Counted from the stretch's first letter, positions 17,933-27,411 are shown. The stretch: DNA of 46,169 nt from an uncultured Lachnospiraceae bacterium (GCA_946534785.1 CAMNCY010000003.1:1-46169); one strand, 5' to 3'. Notes: generated from the sequence alone by a model not told the origin. A program made the numbers and translations.

Positions 17933-20900
17933 TTGATTGCAAAAGATTACACACTTGGTATTGATATCGGCTCAACGACCGTCAAGATTGCGGTCATGGA
18001 CAGCGCTCACAGGCTCTGCTTCGGGGAATACCGCCGTCACCACGCGGAGATCCGCCAGACCCTCTATTCTCTTCTTGTCGCTGCCCATGACAGGCTCGGC
18101 GACATCACCGTGCATCCCGTGATCACCGGCTCCGGCGGACTCTCCCTCGCCAACTACCTGAAGGTCCCTTTTGTTCAGGAGGTCGTGGCGGAGGCTGCCG
18201 CCATTGAAGAAATGGCGCCCGTCACGGACGTTGCCATTGAGCTGGGCGGAGAAGACGCCAAGATCATCTATTTTGAGAACGGAAATGTGGAACAGCGCAT
18301 GAACGGGACCTGTGCCGGCGGCACCGGTTCCTTTATTGACCAGATGGCCGCTCTTCTGCAGACAGACGCAAAGGGCATGAACGAATATGCCCGCAATTAC
18401 AATTCCATCTATACCATCGCGGCAAGGTGCGGCGTCTTCGCCAAATCCGACATCCAGCCCCTGATCAACGAGGGCGCGACCCGCGAGGATCTTTCCGCCT
18501 CCGTCTTCCAGGCAGTCGTCATCCAGACGATCTCCGGACTGGCCTGCGGAAAGCCCATCCGCGGACACGTGGCGTTTCTGGGCGGCCCCCTTCACTTCCT
18601 CACAGAGCTGAAGGCTGCCTTTATCCGCACCCTGGACCTGGATGACGAGCATATCGTGGAGCTGGAGAACTCCCATCTTTTCCCCGCCATGGGCTCTGCC
18701 CTGAGCGCCCATGAGGACTGCTCCCTTTCCCTGGAAGACCTGATCGAAAGAGCAAGCCGTCCCATGAAGATGGAATTCGAGGTCAGCCGTATGGAGCCTC
18801 TTTTCTCTTCAGAGGAAGAGTATAAAGAATTCCGCGCGCGCCACGACCGCTACAGAGTAACGACCGGTGACCTTCGTTCCTATAAGGGAAATGCCTTCCT
18901 CGGCATCGACGCCGGATCCACCACGACAAAGCTCGCGCTGGTGGGAGAACACGGCGAACTTCTGTATTCCTTCTATTCCAGCAATAACGGCTCTCCCGTA
19001 AAGACCGCGATCCGCTCCATCCGGGAGCTCCACAGGATCATTCCCAAAGATGTGAAGATCGCCGGCGGATGCTCCACCGGCTACGGAGAGGCTCTCTTAA
19101 AGAGCGCCTTCAAGCTCGACCACGGCGAGGTCGAGACGATTGCCCACTATTATGCGGCTGCCTTTTTCGACCCGAAGGTGGACTGCATCCTGGATATCGG
19201 CGGACAGGATATGAAATGCATCCGGATCCGGAACGGTGCCGTGGATTCCGTCACCCTCAATGAAGCCTGCTCCTCCGGCTGCGGCTCTTTTATCGAGACC
19301 TTCGCAAAATCCCTGAGCTATTCGGTCCAGGATTTCGCAAAAGCGGCTCTTTTTGCGGCGCATCCCATCGACCTGGGAACGCGCTGCACAGTCTTCATGA
19401 ATTCCCGCGTCAAGCAGGCGCAGAAGGAAGGCGCCGAGGTATCCGATATCTCGGCCGGCCTTGCCTATTCCGTCATCAAGAACGCGCTCTTCAAGGTCAT
19501 GAAGGTCTCCTCTGCCCAGGAGCTCGGCAGCAACATCGTCGTCCAGGGCGGCACCTTTTACAATGATGCGGTCCTGCGTGCCCTGGAGAAGATCTCCGGC
19601 GGCCAGGTCGTGCGTCCCGACATTGCCGGTATCATGGGCGCTTTCGGTGCGGCCCTGATCGCCCGGGAGCGGTATGATGAAGAGATCCCGACCGGCATGC
19701 TCTCCTTTGAGGAAATGGAGGACCTGACCTTCGAGACGACCCTTGCAAACTGCGGCCGCTGCAATAACAACTGCCGGCTTACGATCAATCACTTCAGCGA
19801 CGGACGCCGGTTCATTTCCGGCAACCGGTGCGAGCGGGGCCTCGGACTCGAAAGGTCCGACAACGGCATTCCGAACATGTACCAGTACAAGATGCGCCGT
19901 CTTTTCGGCTACCGTCCTCTTCCGAAGGAGCAGGCGGTCCGCGGCACGGTGGGCATTCCGCGTGTCCTGAACATCTACGAGGATTACCCCTTCTGGTATA
20001 CCTTCTTTACAAAGCTGGGCTACCGGGTCGTACTTTCCCCGCCCGGCACGCACGCGATCTATGAGATGGGCATCGAATCGATCCCGTCCGAATCCGAGTG
20101 CTACCCGGCCAAGCTGGCCCACGGCCATATCATGTGGCTGATCGACAGGAAGGTGGATTTCATCTTCTATCCTTCCCTGTTCTATGAAAGGAAAGAGTTC
20201 GACCATGCGGACAATCACTACAATTGTCCGATCGTGACCTCGTACCCGGAAAATATCAAAAATAACGTTGAGCAGATCGCGGACGGCGAAGTCGTCTTCC
20301 GCCAGCCCTTCATGGCATTTACGGACCTGAACACCGTCACGAAGTCCCTTACGGAGGAATTCAGCGAGATCCCGGCTTCCGAGGTGGCCCGTGCCGCTTC
20401 CGATGCGTGGGATGAACTGGCGCAGGCAAGGGAAGATGTCCGCCGGGAAGGAGAAAGAGTCCTGGCCTACATGGAGGAAAACCATGTGCGCGGCATCGTG
20501 CTGGCCGGCAGGCCCTATCACCTTGATCCCGAGATCAACCACGGCATTCCCGAGATGATCACCTCCTACGGCTTTGCCGTACTTACGGAGGACGGCATCT
20601 CCCATCTGGCTGAACCGGAAAGGCCCATCATCGTCCTGGACCAGTGGATGTATCACTCCCGTCTCTATGCGGCGGCAAGCTATGTCCGCACGCGGGATGA
20701 CCTGGACCTGATCCAGCTCAATTCCTTCGGCTGCGGCGTGGACGCTGTCACAACGGACCAGGTAAGCGATATCCTCTCCGGTTCCGACAAGATCTACACC
20801 TGCCTGAAGATCGATGAAGTCAACAACCTGGGCGCCGCAAGGATCCGCGTGCGGTCTCTGATCGCCGCCATCCGGATCCGGGAAAAGGACAAAGCGCAGC

Positions 20901-22183
20901 GCACAGTCCGCTCCACTGCCATCAGAAAGGTCCCCTTCACGGAGAAAATGCACGAGGAGAACTATACGATTCTCTGCCCGCAGATGTCCCCGGTCCACTT
21001 CGACCTCATCGAGCCGGCTGCCCGCTCCTGCGGCTACAACCTTGTCGTTCTGCAGAATGACAACCGCCGCTCCGTGGACTTCGGCCTGAAATATGTCAAC
21101 AATGACGCCTGCTATCCGTCCCTGTGCGTAGTCGGCCAGATCATGGAAGCCCTCCACAGCGGCAAATATGACCTGAACCGCACTGCCGTCCTCATGTCCC
21201 AGACAGGCGGCGGGTGCCGCGCTTCCAACTACGTGGGCTTTATCCGCCGCGCCCTGAAGAAGGCCGGCATGGAACAGATCCCCGTGATCTCCGCAAACCT
21301 TGCGGGCCTGGAGGACAATCCCGGCTTTAAGATCAATCTGCGCCTTGTCTCAAGGCTTGCCATCGCCGTCGTATTCGGGGATGTCCTGATGCGCTGCATT
21401 CTCCGCATGCGCCCTTACGAACTGAAGGAAGGCTCCGTGGAGGAGCTCCATCAGGAGTGGCTTCGTAAATGCACCGCATTCCTTACAAAGACCAGGGGGA
21501 TCCCGCTTCGCAGGGTACAGAAAATGTGCCTGCAGATGATCAGAGAGTTCGATGCCATTCCCATCGATGAGACGCTGCAGAAGCCCCGCGTCGGCATCGT
21601 CGGCGAGATCCTGGTAAAATATGCGCCTGCCGCCAACAACCACCTGGTGGAACTTCTGGAACAGGAAGGCGCGGAAGCGGTCGTTCCGGACCTGATGGGC
21701 TTTATGCTCTACTGCTTCTATAACCAGATCTACAAGGCGGAATACCTGGGGACCTCCCGGAAAGCCGCCCGCAACTGCAGGCTCGGGATCTTTGCCATTG
21801 AAAAGATCGTCCTCGCGCCTGTTTACAAAGCATATGAAAAGAGCCGGCACTTTGCCGCTCCGAAGAGCATCTACCAGCTGGCGGACTATGCCCGCCCGAT
21901 CGTCTCCCTCGGCAACCAGACCGGCGAGGGCTGGGTCCTGACCGGTGAGATGATGGAGCTGATCCACTCCGGTGCGAAAAACATCGTCTGCACCCAGCCC
22001 TTCGGCTGCCTTCCCAACCATGTGGTGGGCAAGGGCGTCATGAAAAAAGTACGCAGGCTCTACCCCGAGGCCAATATCGCCGCGATCGATTACGATCCCG
22101 GGGCTTCCGAGGTCAACCAGCTCAACCGCATCAAGCTCATGCTGGCCGGTGCCGTCAAGAACATGCACCGGAAGGCTTCCTGA
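17933..22183 (+). CDS. Acyl-CoA dehydratase activase-related protein (two BadF/BcrA-type ATPase modules + DUF2229/HgdB-like C-terminal region)
   Basis: LGIDIGSTTVKIAVMD and FLGIDAGSTTTKLALVG (two ASKHA phosphate-1 motifs), NGTCAGGTGSFIDQMA and NEACSSGCGSFIETFA; C-terminal MSQTGGGCRASNYVGF. TTG start. Confidence 0.9.
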   Translation: MIAKDYTLGIDIGSTTVKIAVMDSAHRLCFGEYRRHHAEIRQTLYSLLVAAHDRLGDITVHPVITGSGGLSLANYLKVPFVQEVVAEAAAIEEMAPVTDVAIELGGEDAKIIYFENGNVEQRMNGTCAGGTGSFIDQMAALLQTDAKGMNEYARNYNSIYTIAARCGVFAKSDIQPLINEGATREDLSASVFQAVVIQTISGLACGKPIRGHVAFLGGPLHFLTELKAAFIRTLDLDDEHIVELENSHLFPAMGSALSAHEDCSLSLEDLIERASRPMKMEFEVSRMEPLFSSEEEYKEFRARHDRYRVTTGDLRSYKGNAFLGIDAGSTTTKLALVGEHGELLYSFYSSNNGSPVKTAIRSIRELHRIIPKDVKIAGGCSTGYGEALLKSAFKLDHGEVETIAHYYAAAFFDPKVDCILDIGGQDMKCIRIRNGAVDSVTLNEACSSGCGSFIETFAKSLSYSVQDFAKAALFAAHPIDLGTRCTVFMNSRVKQAQKEGAEVSDISAGLAYSVIKNALFKVMKVSSAQELGSNIVVQGGTFYNDAVLRALEKISGGQVVRPDIAGIMGAFGAALIARERYDEEIPTGMLSFEEMEDLTFETTLANCGRCNNNCRLTINHFSDGRRFISGNRCERGLGLERSDNGIPNMYQYKMRRLFGYRPLPKEQAVRGTVGIPRVLNIYEDYPFWYTFFTKLGYRVVLSPPGTHAIYEMGIESIPSESECYPAKLAHGHIMWLIDRKVDFIFYPSLFYERKEFDHADNHYNCPIVTSYPENIKNNVEQIADGEVVFRQPFMAFTDLNTVTKSLTEEFSEIPASEVARAASDAWDELAQAREDVRREGERVLAYMEENHVRGIVLAGRPYHLDPEINHGIPEMITSYGFAVLTEDGISHLAEPERPIIVLDQWMYHSRLYAAASYVRTRDDLDLIQLNSFGCGVDAVTTDQVSDILSGSDKIYTCLKIDEVNNLGAARIRVRSLIAAIRIREKDKAQRTVRSTAIRKVPFTEKMHEENYTILCPQMSPVHFDLIEPAARSCGYNLVVLQNDNRRSVDFGLKYVNNDACYPSLCVVGQIMEALHSGKYDLNRTAVLMSQTGGGCRASNYVGFIRRALKKAGMEQIPVISANLAGLEDNPGFKINLRLVSRLAIAVVFGDVLMRCILRMRPYELKEGSVEELHQEWLRKCTAFLTKTRGIPLRRVQKMCLQMIREFDAIPIDETLQKPRVGIVGEILVKYAPAANNHLVELLEQEGAEAVVPDLMGFMLYCFYNQIYKAEYLGTSRKAARNCRLGIFAIEKIVLAPVYKAYEKSRHFAAPKSIYQLADYARPIVSLGNQTGEGWVLTGEMMELIHSGAKNIVCTQPFGCLPNHVVGKGVMKKVRRLYPEANIAAIDYDPGASEVNQLNRIKLMLAGAVKNMHRKAS

Positions 22184-22243
22184 GCCGGTCCCGCGGATAT
22201 GTGAAAACCGCCGCGGCACTGCATTGCAGCGGCCCGGAAAAAC

Positions 22244-22297
22244 AAAAAAAGACATGGATAAAGGGATCTGTCCTTCTTTACGAACAGATCCCTTTAT
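22244..22297 (-). terminator. Terminator of candidate ncRNA (minus strand)
   Basis: Minus strand ATAAAGGGATCTGTTC-N8-GGACAGATCCCTTTAT (16-bp stem, one G-U) then ccatgtcTTTTTTT; the U-tract is offset 7 nt from the stem. Confidence 0.65.
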
Positions 22298-22626
22298 CTG
22301 TGATCAAATTCCAACGGTCCTACCTCCTTGATCTTACTCTATGACTCGTACTCTTTCCATCTTCTCTTCTTTGTACTGATTGTACGTCAGCGGCCTGTCC
22401 ATATCCGATTTGACCCTTTCTCGTCAGGTCTGGAATCCTGTATATGCGATCCGGAATTCTCGCTGAATTTTCTTCATGTACTTGAATACTTCGTTTTTGT
22501 TCTATGAATTTGGAGATTCAACTGTTAGGCGGTTTGTACCTCCTTTACCTGGATTCCTCTATCTGAAAGAGGTCTTGAGGGGCATCTATAGATGTACTCT
22601 TTTTGTATCTCCCTCTGTTGTTTTCT
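22244..22626 (-). ncRNA. Candidate ~380-nt structured non-coding RNA (family not recognised)
   Basis: No long ORF on either strand; purine-rich on minus strand; preceded by TTGACA-N17-TATATT, followed by a strong stem and T-tract; internal hairpins such as CCUCU-UUCAGAU-AGAGG and AGGAGGU-ACAA-ACCGCCU. Confidence 0.6.
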
Positions 22627-22632
22627 GACTTT

Positions 22633-22661
22633 AATATAACAGCAGGGCGCATAACTGTCAA
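22633..22661 (-). promoter_or_regulatory. Strong sigma-A type promoter for candidate ncRNA
   Basis: Minus strand TTGACA (22661-22656), 17-bp spacer, TATATT (22638-22633). Confidence 0.7.
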
Positions 22662-22681
22662 GCAATTATGTGCCCTGCTGT
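22639..22681 (-). terminator. Stem-loop downstream of glyA (putative glyA terminator) overlapping the ncRNA promoter
   Basis: ACAGCAGGGCGCATAA / TTATGTGCCCTGCTGT 16-bp inverted repeat with 11-nt loop; only a weak T-rich follow-on on the minus strand (TATATT). Confidence 0.55.
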
Positions 22682-22726
22682 ATTATTTTCTGATTATTCG
22701 CAATACACCTGAGAATTGCCTTAAAT

Positions 22727-23965
22727 TCAGTCCAGAGGATACTTCGCCGTAAGGCTCTCCACAATGGCCCTGGCCGCCGGGATGCCGGCTTCCTTCTCCT
22801 TGATGACGATGGAGATGGCCTCGGCGATCCGGTCCATATCCTCGGTGTTCATGCCTCTTGTCGTGACGGCAGGCGTACCCAGGCGGATGCCGCTGGTGAC
22901 AAAAGGAGATCTCTTCTCATTCGGGATGGTGTTCTTGTTGGCCGTGATATGCGCCTCATCCAGCCACTTCTCCACTTCCTTGCCGGTAAGGTCATATTTT
23001 GTAAGATCTACCAGCATGAGGTGGTTGTCCGTACCGCCGGAGACGATGTCCACGCCTCTCTTCATAAGGCCTGCGGAAAGTGCCTGCGCATTGTCCAGGA
23101 TATGCTGTGCATACTCTTTAAAGGAAGGATCCAGCGCCTCCTTGAAGCAGACGGCCTTTGCCGCAATGACATGCTCAAGAGGACCGCCCTGGGTCCCGGG
23201 GAAGACGGCTTTGTTCAGCTTGTACTTCTCCGCCGCTTCCTTTGTCGCAAGAATGAGGCCGCCTCTGGGGCCGCGGAGTGTTTTGTGGGTGGTCGTTGTC
23301 ACGATGTCGCACCACGGGAACGGATCCGGATGAAGGCCCGTTGCCACAAGGCCCGCAATGTGGGCGATATCCGCCATGAGTACAGCGCCCACTTCATCCG
23401 CTACCTCGCGGAATTTTCTGAAATCGATGGTTCTCGCATAGGCGGAAGCGCCTGCGATGATCATCTTGGGCTTTGCTTCCTTCGCGATCCGCATCAGCTC
23501 CTCATAATCGATGAAGCCGTTCTCATCCACACCGTAAGGCACGATATTGAAATAAGTTCCGGAAATGTTGGCGGGCGAGCCGTGGGTCAGGTGTCCGCCC
23601 TGGTTCAGGTTCATGCCCATGAGCGTATCGCCGGGCTTTAATACGGCAAACTCCACCGCAAGGTTTGCATTGGCACCGGAATGGGGCTGTACGTTGGCGA
23701 ATTCGCAGTGGAACAGCTCCTTTGCCCTTTCGATCGCCAGCGTTTCAACGACATCCACAAATTCACAGCCGCCATAGTAGCGCTTTCCCGGATATCCTTC
23801 CGCATACTTGTTGGTCAGGGGGCTTCCCATCGCTGCCATGACCCTCTTGCTGACCCAGTTCTCGGATGCGATCAGTTCGATGTGATCGTTCTGCCGTCTG
23901 AGTTCATGGTCGATCGCTTCTGCGATCTCAGGATCAAAGGCTCTGACTTCGTCTAATGAATACAT
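22727..23965 (-). CDS. glyA: Serine hydroxymethyltransferase
   Basis: [43 protein letters not shown]...[13 protein letters not shown]; start at ATG following AGGAGGACATGCAG. Confidence 0.96.
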   Translation of the reverse strand: MYSLDEVRAFDPEIAEAIDHELRRQNDHIELIASENWVSKRVMAAMGSPLTNKYAEGYPGKRYYGGCEFVDVVETLAIERAKELFHCEFANVQPHSGANANLAVEFAVLKPGDTLMGMNLNQGGHLTHGSPANISGTYFNIVPYGVDENGFIDYEELMRIAKEAKPKMIIAGASAYARTIDFRKFREVADEVGAVLMADIAHIAGLVATGLHPDPFPWCDIVTTTTHKTLRGPRGGLILATKEAAEKYKLNKAVFPGTQGGPLEHVIAAKAVCFKEALDPSFKEYAQHILDNAQALSAGLMKRGVDIVSGGTDNHLMLVDLTKYDLTGKEVEKWLDEAHITANKNTIPNEKRSPFVTSGIRLGTPAVTTRGMNTEDMDRIAEAISIVIKEKEAGIPAARAIVESLTAKYPLD

Positions 23966-24037
23966 CTGCATGTCCTCCTTTCGGAAAGTGTCCCCGATAC
24001 TCACCATTCCAGTTCAAATTCTTTCTTCAGCCAGTAC

Positions 24038-24066
24038 ATAATATACAAATTTAAACCGCTTGTCCA
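24038..24066 (-). promoter_or_regulatory. Candidate glyA promoter
   Basis: Minus strand TGGACA-N17-TATTAT. Confidence 0.6.
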
Positions 24067-24210
24067 TACAAATTGCCCATAAAAACATTCAAAACCCCGG
24101 TTTTTTCAGCATTCTAATTCTTGAAGGCCCGGTAATTCAGCAGTACGATATGAATGAAATAATTCTGTAATATTTTAATGCCGTAAGAACGGCAGAGGAT
24201 AACATACCGA

Positions 24211-24918
24211 ATGTACACATTTTATCAGGAACTGAAAAAATCGGATCACCGGCTCTCCTGGCTCTTTGACTATTCCAGGGAAGCCTGGCCGATGATCGTA
24301 TATATCGTCTTCTATTTTGTATGTTTCCGGCTGCTGGAATCGGCACACAGGATTTCGTATCACGTCATCCACACACCCGTGGATGACATGATCCCCTTCG
24401 CGGAGATCTTCGTCGTTCCGTATCTGGTCTGGTTCCCGTACATGTTCCTTCTTGTCACCTATCTGTATATCTGCGACAGGAAGAGCTACTACCGTACGGC
24501 CCGTATCCTGTGCGCCGGCATGACGCTGATGCTCGTGATCTCTCTTCTTTTCCCGAACATCCAGAACCTGCGGCCCGCCGTCATGCCCAGGGACAATGTC
24601 TTTACCCGGCTGATCCTCCGGCTTTATGCCGCCGATACGCCGACCAACATTTTCCCGAGCATCCATGTGTTCAACACACTGGCTGTGATCTTCGGGCTTT
24701 CGGGAAGCAGGACCGCTCTTGGCCGCTCATGGGCCGGAAAAGTCATGTATGTCACGGTCGGAGTCCTGATCATCCTCTCCACCATGCTGATCAAGCAGCA
24801 TTCCCTCTGGGACGTTGCCTTCGCCTTTGTGTTCTACTACATCTGCAGGCGGCTGGAAGCTGTCAGGCTTCCGCAGCGGCTTGGCAGAAAGAAACGGGAA
24901 AGGGGCCTTTTACACTGA
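24211..24918 (+). CDS. PAP2-superfamily membrane phosphatase-like protein
   Basis: Multi-TM; PSIHVFNT and STMLIKQHSLWDV match PAP2 C2/C3 motifs. Confidence 0.83.
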   Translation: MYTFYQELKKSDHRLSWLFDYSREAWPMIVYIVFYFVCFRLLESAHRISYHVIHTPVDDMIPFAEIFVVPYLVWFPYMFLLVTYLYICDRKSYYRTARILCAGMTLMLVISLLFPNIQNLRPAVMPRDNVFTRLILRLYAADTPTNIFPSIHVFNTLAVIFGLSGSRTALGRSWAGKVMYVTVGVLIILSTMLIKQHSLWDVAFAFVFYYICRRLEAVRLPQRLGRKKRERGLLH

Positions 24919-24972
24919 GCCCGCATTAGGCCGGCCGGAAAGGCGTTCCCCTTCCAAAGTCATAAAAATAAG

Positions 24973-25015
24973 AAGATCCCTGTCATGCGGACTGTGCATC
25001 CGTGACAGGGATCTT
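24973..25015. terminator. Bidirectional-looking terminator between convergent PAP2 and glycosyltransferase genes
   Basis: AAGATCCCTGTCA...CGGA-loop-TCCG-TGACAGGGATCTT followed by TT. Confidence 0.75.
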
Positions 25016-25027
25016 TTGTGTATCCGT

Positions 25028-26059
25028 TTAATTGAAATTGAAGAAATGCCTTGCGATCTTGTAGGCTTCCGTTGTGAGGGCCCGGCCGCCTCTTCCGGGA
25101 AGGTTCATGGAAATCCCGAAGATCCCGCTCCGGAGCTTTAAGAACAGGAAATAATCCTTCTGCCTGACGTATTTCCAGAGCTCATCCTTCTTGGCCAGAT
25201 CCTCCGGCGTATTGGAAAGGATCGCCAGTACCGAAGAGACCGTCATGATGATCTCCAGATAGTGGTACATGTACTTTCTCAGCTTCTCGTGGGCGTTGAT
25301 GAGCGGCTGGTTCTCTTTTGCCGTATAATAATCCACCATCAGCTTCGTTACGCGGATCTGCTGGTCGATCCTCGAGATCATGACCTTCTGGTTGACGGAC
25401 TGGTCGACTCTGCCGATGTAATAATAGTAAAGATTGATATCCAGGTAATACATGTTCTTTACATACGGCAGCGGATTGAAGACATAGATGTTGTCCACAT
25501 AGAAGCAGTGCTCCGGAAGCCTGAGCCCGCTCTCCCGAAGGAGCTTGGTCCTGAAGATCACCGAATGCATCAGGATATAGTGTCCCTTGAAGAAGTGTCC
25601 CACTTCCTCCCAGGTGAACATCCGGTTAACGGGGAGCGTGCGCCGGTACTGGATCACCTTGTGTCTTGCCTCTCCTTCCTTGTCATAGACATAATTGCAG
25701 AGAAGCATATCCAGCTGGGGCGTTCCGCCGTTCAGGTCATGCAGGGTCTTCAGCACCTTCTTATAAGCGCTTTCCTTCAGGGTATCGTCGCTGTCCACGA
25801 CCTTGAAGAAAACGCCGGTCGCATTGTCGATTCCCGTATTCACGGCACTTCCGTGGCCGCCGTTCTCCTTGTGGATGACGCGGACGATATTGGGATTCAG
25901 CGCCTGGTACTTGTCCGCGATCTCCGCCGTCCGGTCCCTGGATCCGTCGTCTACGATCAGGATCTCCACATCGTCCCCGCCGACCAGCAGGGAATCGATG
26001 CATTTGCTCATATAGGCTTCGGAATTATAGCACGGTACGCAAATTGTAAGAAGCTTCAT
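25028..26059 (-). CDS. Family 2 glycosyltransferase
   Basis: MKLLTICVPCYNSEAYMSKCIDSLL...EILIVDDGSRDRTAEIADKYQ...KVVDSDDTL. Confidence 0.93.
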   Translation of the reverse strand: MKLLTICVPCYNSEAYMSKCIDSLLVGGDDVEILIVDDGSRDRTAEIADKYQALNPNIVRVIHKENGGHGSAVNTGIDNATGVFFKVVDSDDTLKESAYKKVLKTLHDLNGGTPQLDMLLCNYVYDKEGEARHKVIQYRRTLPVNRMFTWEEVGHFFKGHYILMHSVIFRTKLLRESGLRLPEHCFYVDNIYVFNPLPYVKNMYYLDINLYYYYIGRVDQSVNQKVMISRIDQQIRVTKLMVDYYTAKENQPLINAHEKLRKYMYHYLEIIMTVSSVLAILSNTPEDLAKKDELWKYVRQKDYFLFLKLRSGIFGISMNLPGRGGRALTTEAYKIARHFFNFN

Positions 26060-26063
26060 CGGC

Positions 26064-26309
26064 TCACCTTCTTTCCAGTTCATATCTGCTGATCGTATTC
26101 AGGCAGTCCTTCAGGTCCAGGTACCTCGTCTCCAGGTCTGCCGGCGGCACCTCTACGCCGCAGGCGACTGCCATTGTATCGATCAGGCTGTCCGTCAGGA
26201 CAGGACGCATCAGATCGAGGATCCGTATCCTGTCCCGGATCCGGTCCGCATCCAGAAAATCCATAAGAAGCTCCTGTGCATCCCGCATATGCTCCTGCTC
26301 CATCATCAT
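26064..26309 (-). CDS. Small hypothetical protein upstream of glycosyltransferase
   Basis: 81-aa ORF immediately upstream of the GT2 gene; no family recognised. Confidence 0.5.
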   Translation of the reverse strand: MMMEQEHMRDAQELLMDFLDADRIRDRIRILDLMRPVLTDSLIDTMAVACGVEVPPADLETRYLDLKDCLNTISRYELERR

Positions 26310-26367
26310 TATCCTCCAAAGGGTATTTTCAGCAAAATACCCTTTTCTTCCCGTTCACCCCGTATGC

Positions 26368-27402
26368 TCACAGTCCTGCGCAGCACCGGATGATCAGTCT
26401 TTCCACGGCCAGCTTGTCCCCGATCTTTCCGCTCTTGTAATCCATGTCGGTCCCTACACACAGCTGCAGCGCCTTCTCCAGGTCCTTCTCCGAATACCTG
26501 TTTGCAAGCGGAAGGAGCTTTGCCTTGATGATATAGGGACTCTTAAAATGCAGCCTTGCCGCGATCTCATCGACCCCGGCGCCCCGGTCCTTCAGGTCCG
26601 TGATATGCAGAAGCTGGGTATACTGCCGGATCATCAGCGCAAGGATCACCTGGGGCTTTGTCTGGAGCTTTACAAGGTCCATGTAGATCGAAAGCGCGCC
26701 CCTGGGATCTTTTGAGACAATGGCCGTGATCATATCGAAGATCCTGTCCCGGACCTGGCGGCAGCAGATGCTCTCCACGTCCTCCCGGGTGATCTTGTCC
26801 TTTCCGTCGCAGAAGGCGGAAAGCTTCGCGGCTTCGCTCTTAATATTGAGCATATCCTCTCCCGTGTATTCCAGGAAAAGATCGAGGGCATCCGCATAGA
26901 CCATCCTTCCGGGCGCCTTCAGAAGACCGGCCGCCCATTTCCGAAGGCTCGCCGGATCCGGCGTTCCGCATTCCATCACAAAGCCGAGGCTCCGGATCGT
27001 CTTTACGAGCTCCGTCTTATTATCGATGGCCGCCGATACGAAGACGATCGCCGTAGTATCCGGCATGTTCGGCAGATACTGCGCAAGAATGCTGGCTTCA
27101 TTGGAAGCCTTGGGGAGCAGGAAGGAATCCTCAATGAGAATGACCCGTCTTTCGGCAAAAAAGGGAAGCGTTTCGGCAAGATCCTTTACTTCCTCTACCG
27201 TAAACTCACTGCCTGTGAAAACAGAGCAGTTCATCGGATCCGCGCCGTCAAGCAGCGCTTCCTTCAGTTTGTCCCGGTTCTGCGTGCGCAGATAATCCTG
27301 GTCCCCGCAGATGAGATAGAGGTTCCCAAGATCTTTCTCCCGGATCTGCCGGTTGAGTTCATTCTGAAGATCGCTGTAATTGTTTTCCTTCTTCCTGGCC
27401 AT
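26368..27402 (-). CDS. holA: DNA polymerase III delta subunit
   Basis: LGNLYLICGDQDYLRTQNRDKLKEALL...FFAERRVILIEDS...; located next to comEC. Confidence 0.9.
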   Translation of the reverse strand: MARKKENNYSDLQNELNRQIREKDLGNLYLICGDQDYLRTQNRDKLKEALLDGADPMNCSVFTGSEFTVEEVKDLAETLPFFAERRVILIEDSFLLPKASNEASILAQYLPNMPDTTAIVFVSAAIDNKTELVKTIRSLGFVMECGTPDPASLRKWAAGLLKAPGRMVYADALDLFLEYTGEDMLNIKSEAAKLSAFCDGKDKITREDVESICCRQVRDRIFDMITAIVSKDPRGALSIYMDLVKLQTKPQVILALMIRQYTQLLHITDLKDRGAGVDEIAARLHFKSPYIIKAKLLPLANRYSEKDLEKALQLCVGTDMDYKSGKIGDKLAVERLIIRCCAGL

Positions 27403-27411
27403 GGGCTTATT

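Noticed and set aside
19097-21157. 686-aa antisense ORF opposite the activase gene
   Set aside because: Shadow ORF from GC-biased codon usage of the sense gene; no recognizable domains and no start context.
22310-22345. T-box-like sequence (AAGGAGGUAGGACCG) before a terminator on the minus strand
   Set aside because: Not the AAGGGUGGUACCGCG consensus, and no gene lies downstream in that direction (the next gene is convergent).
22244-22626. tmRNA, RNase P RNA, SRP RNA or 6S RNA identity for the candidate ncRNA
   Set aside because: No tRNA-like ends/UUCGAUUC, no GAGGAAAGUCC P4 motif, no SRP GGAAGGGAGCA domain; the length does not suit 6S. Only a covariance-model search can settle it.
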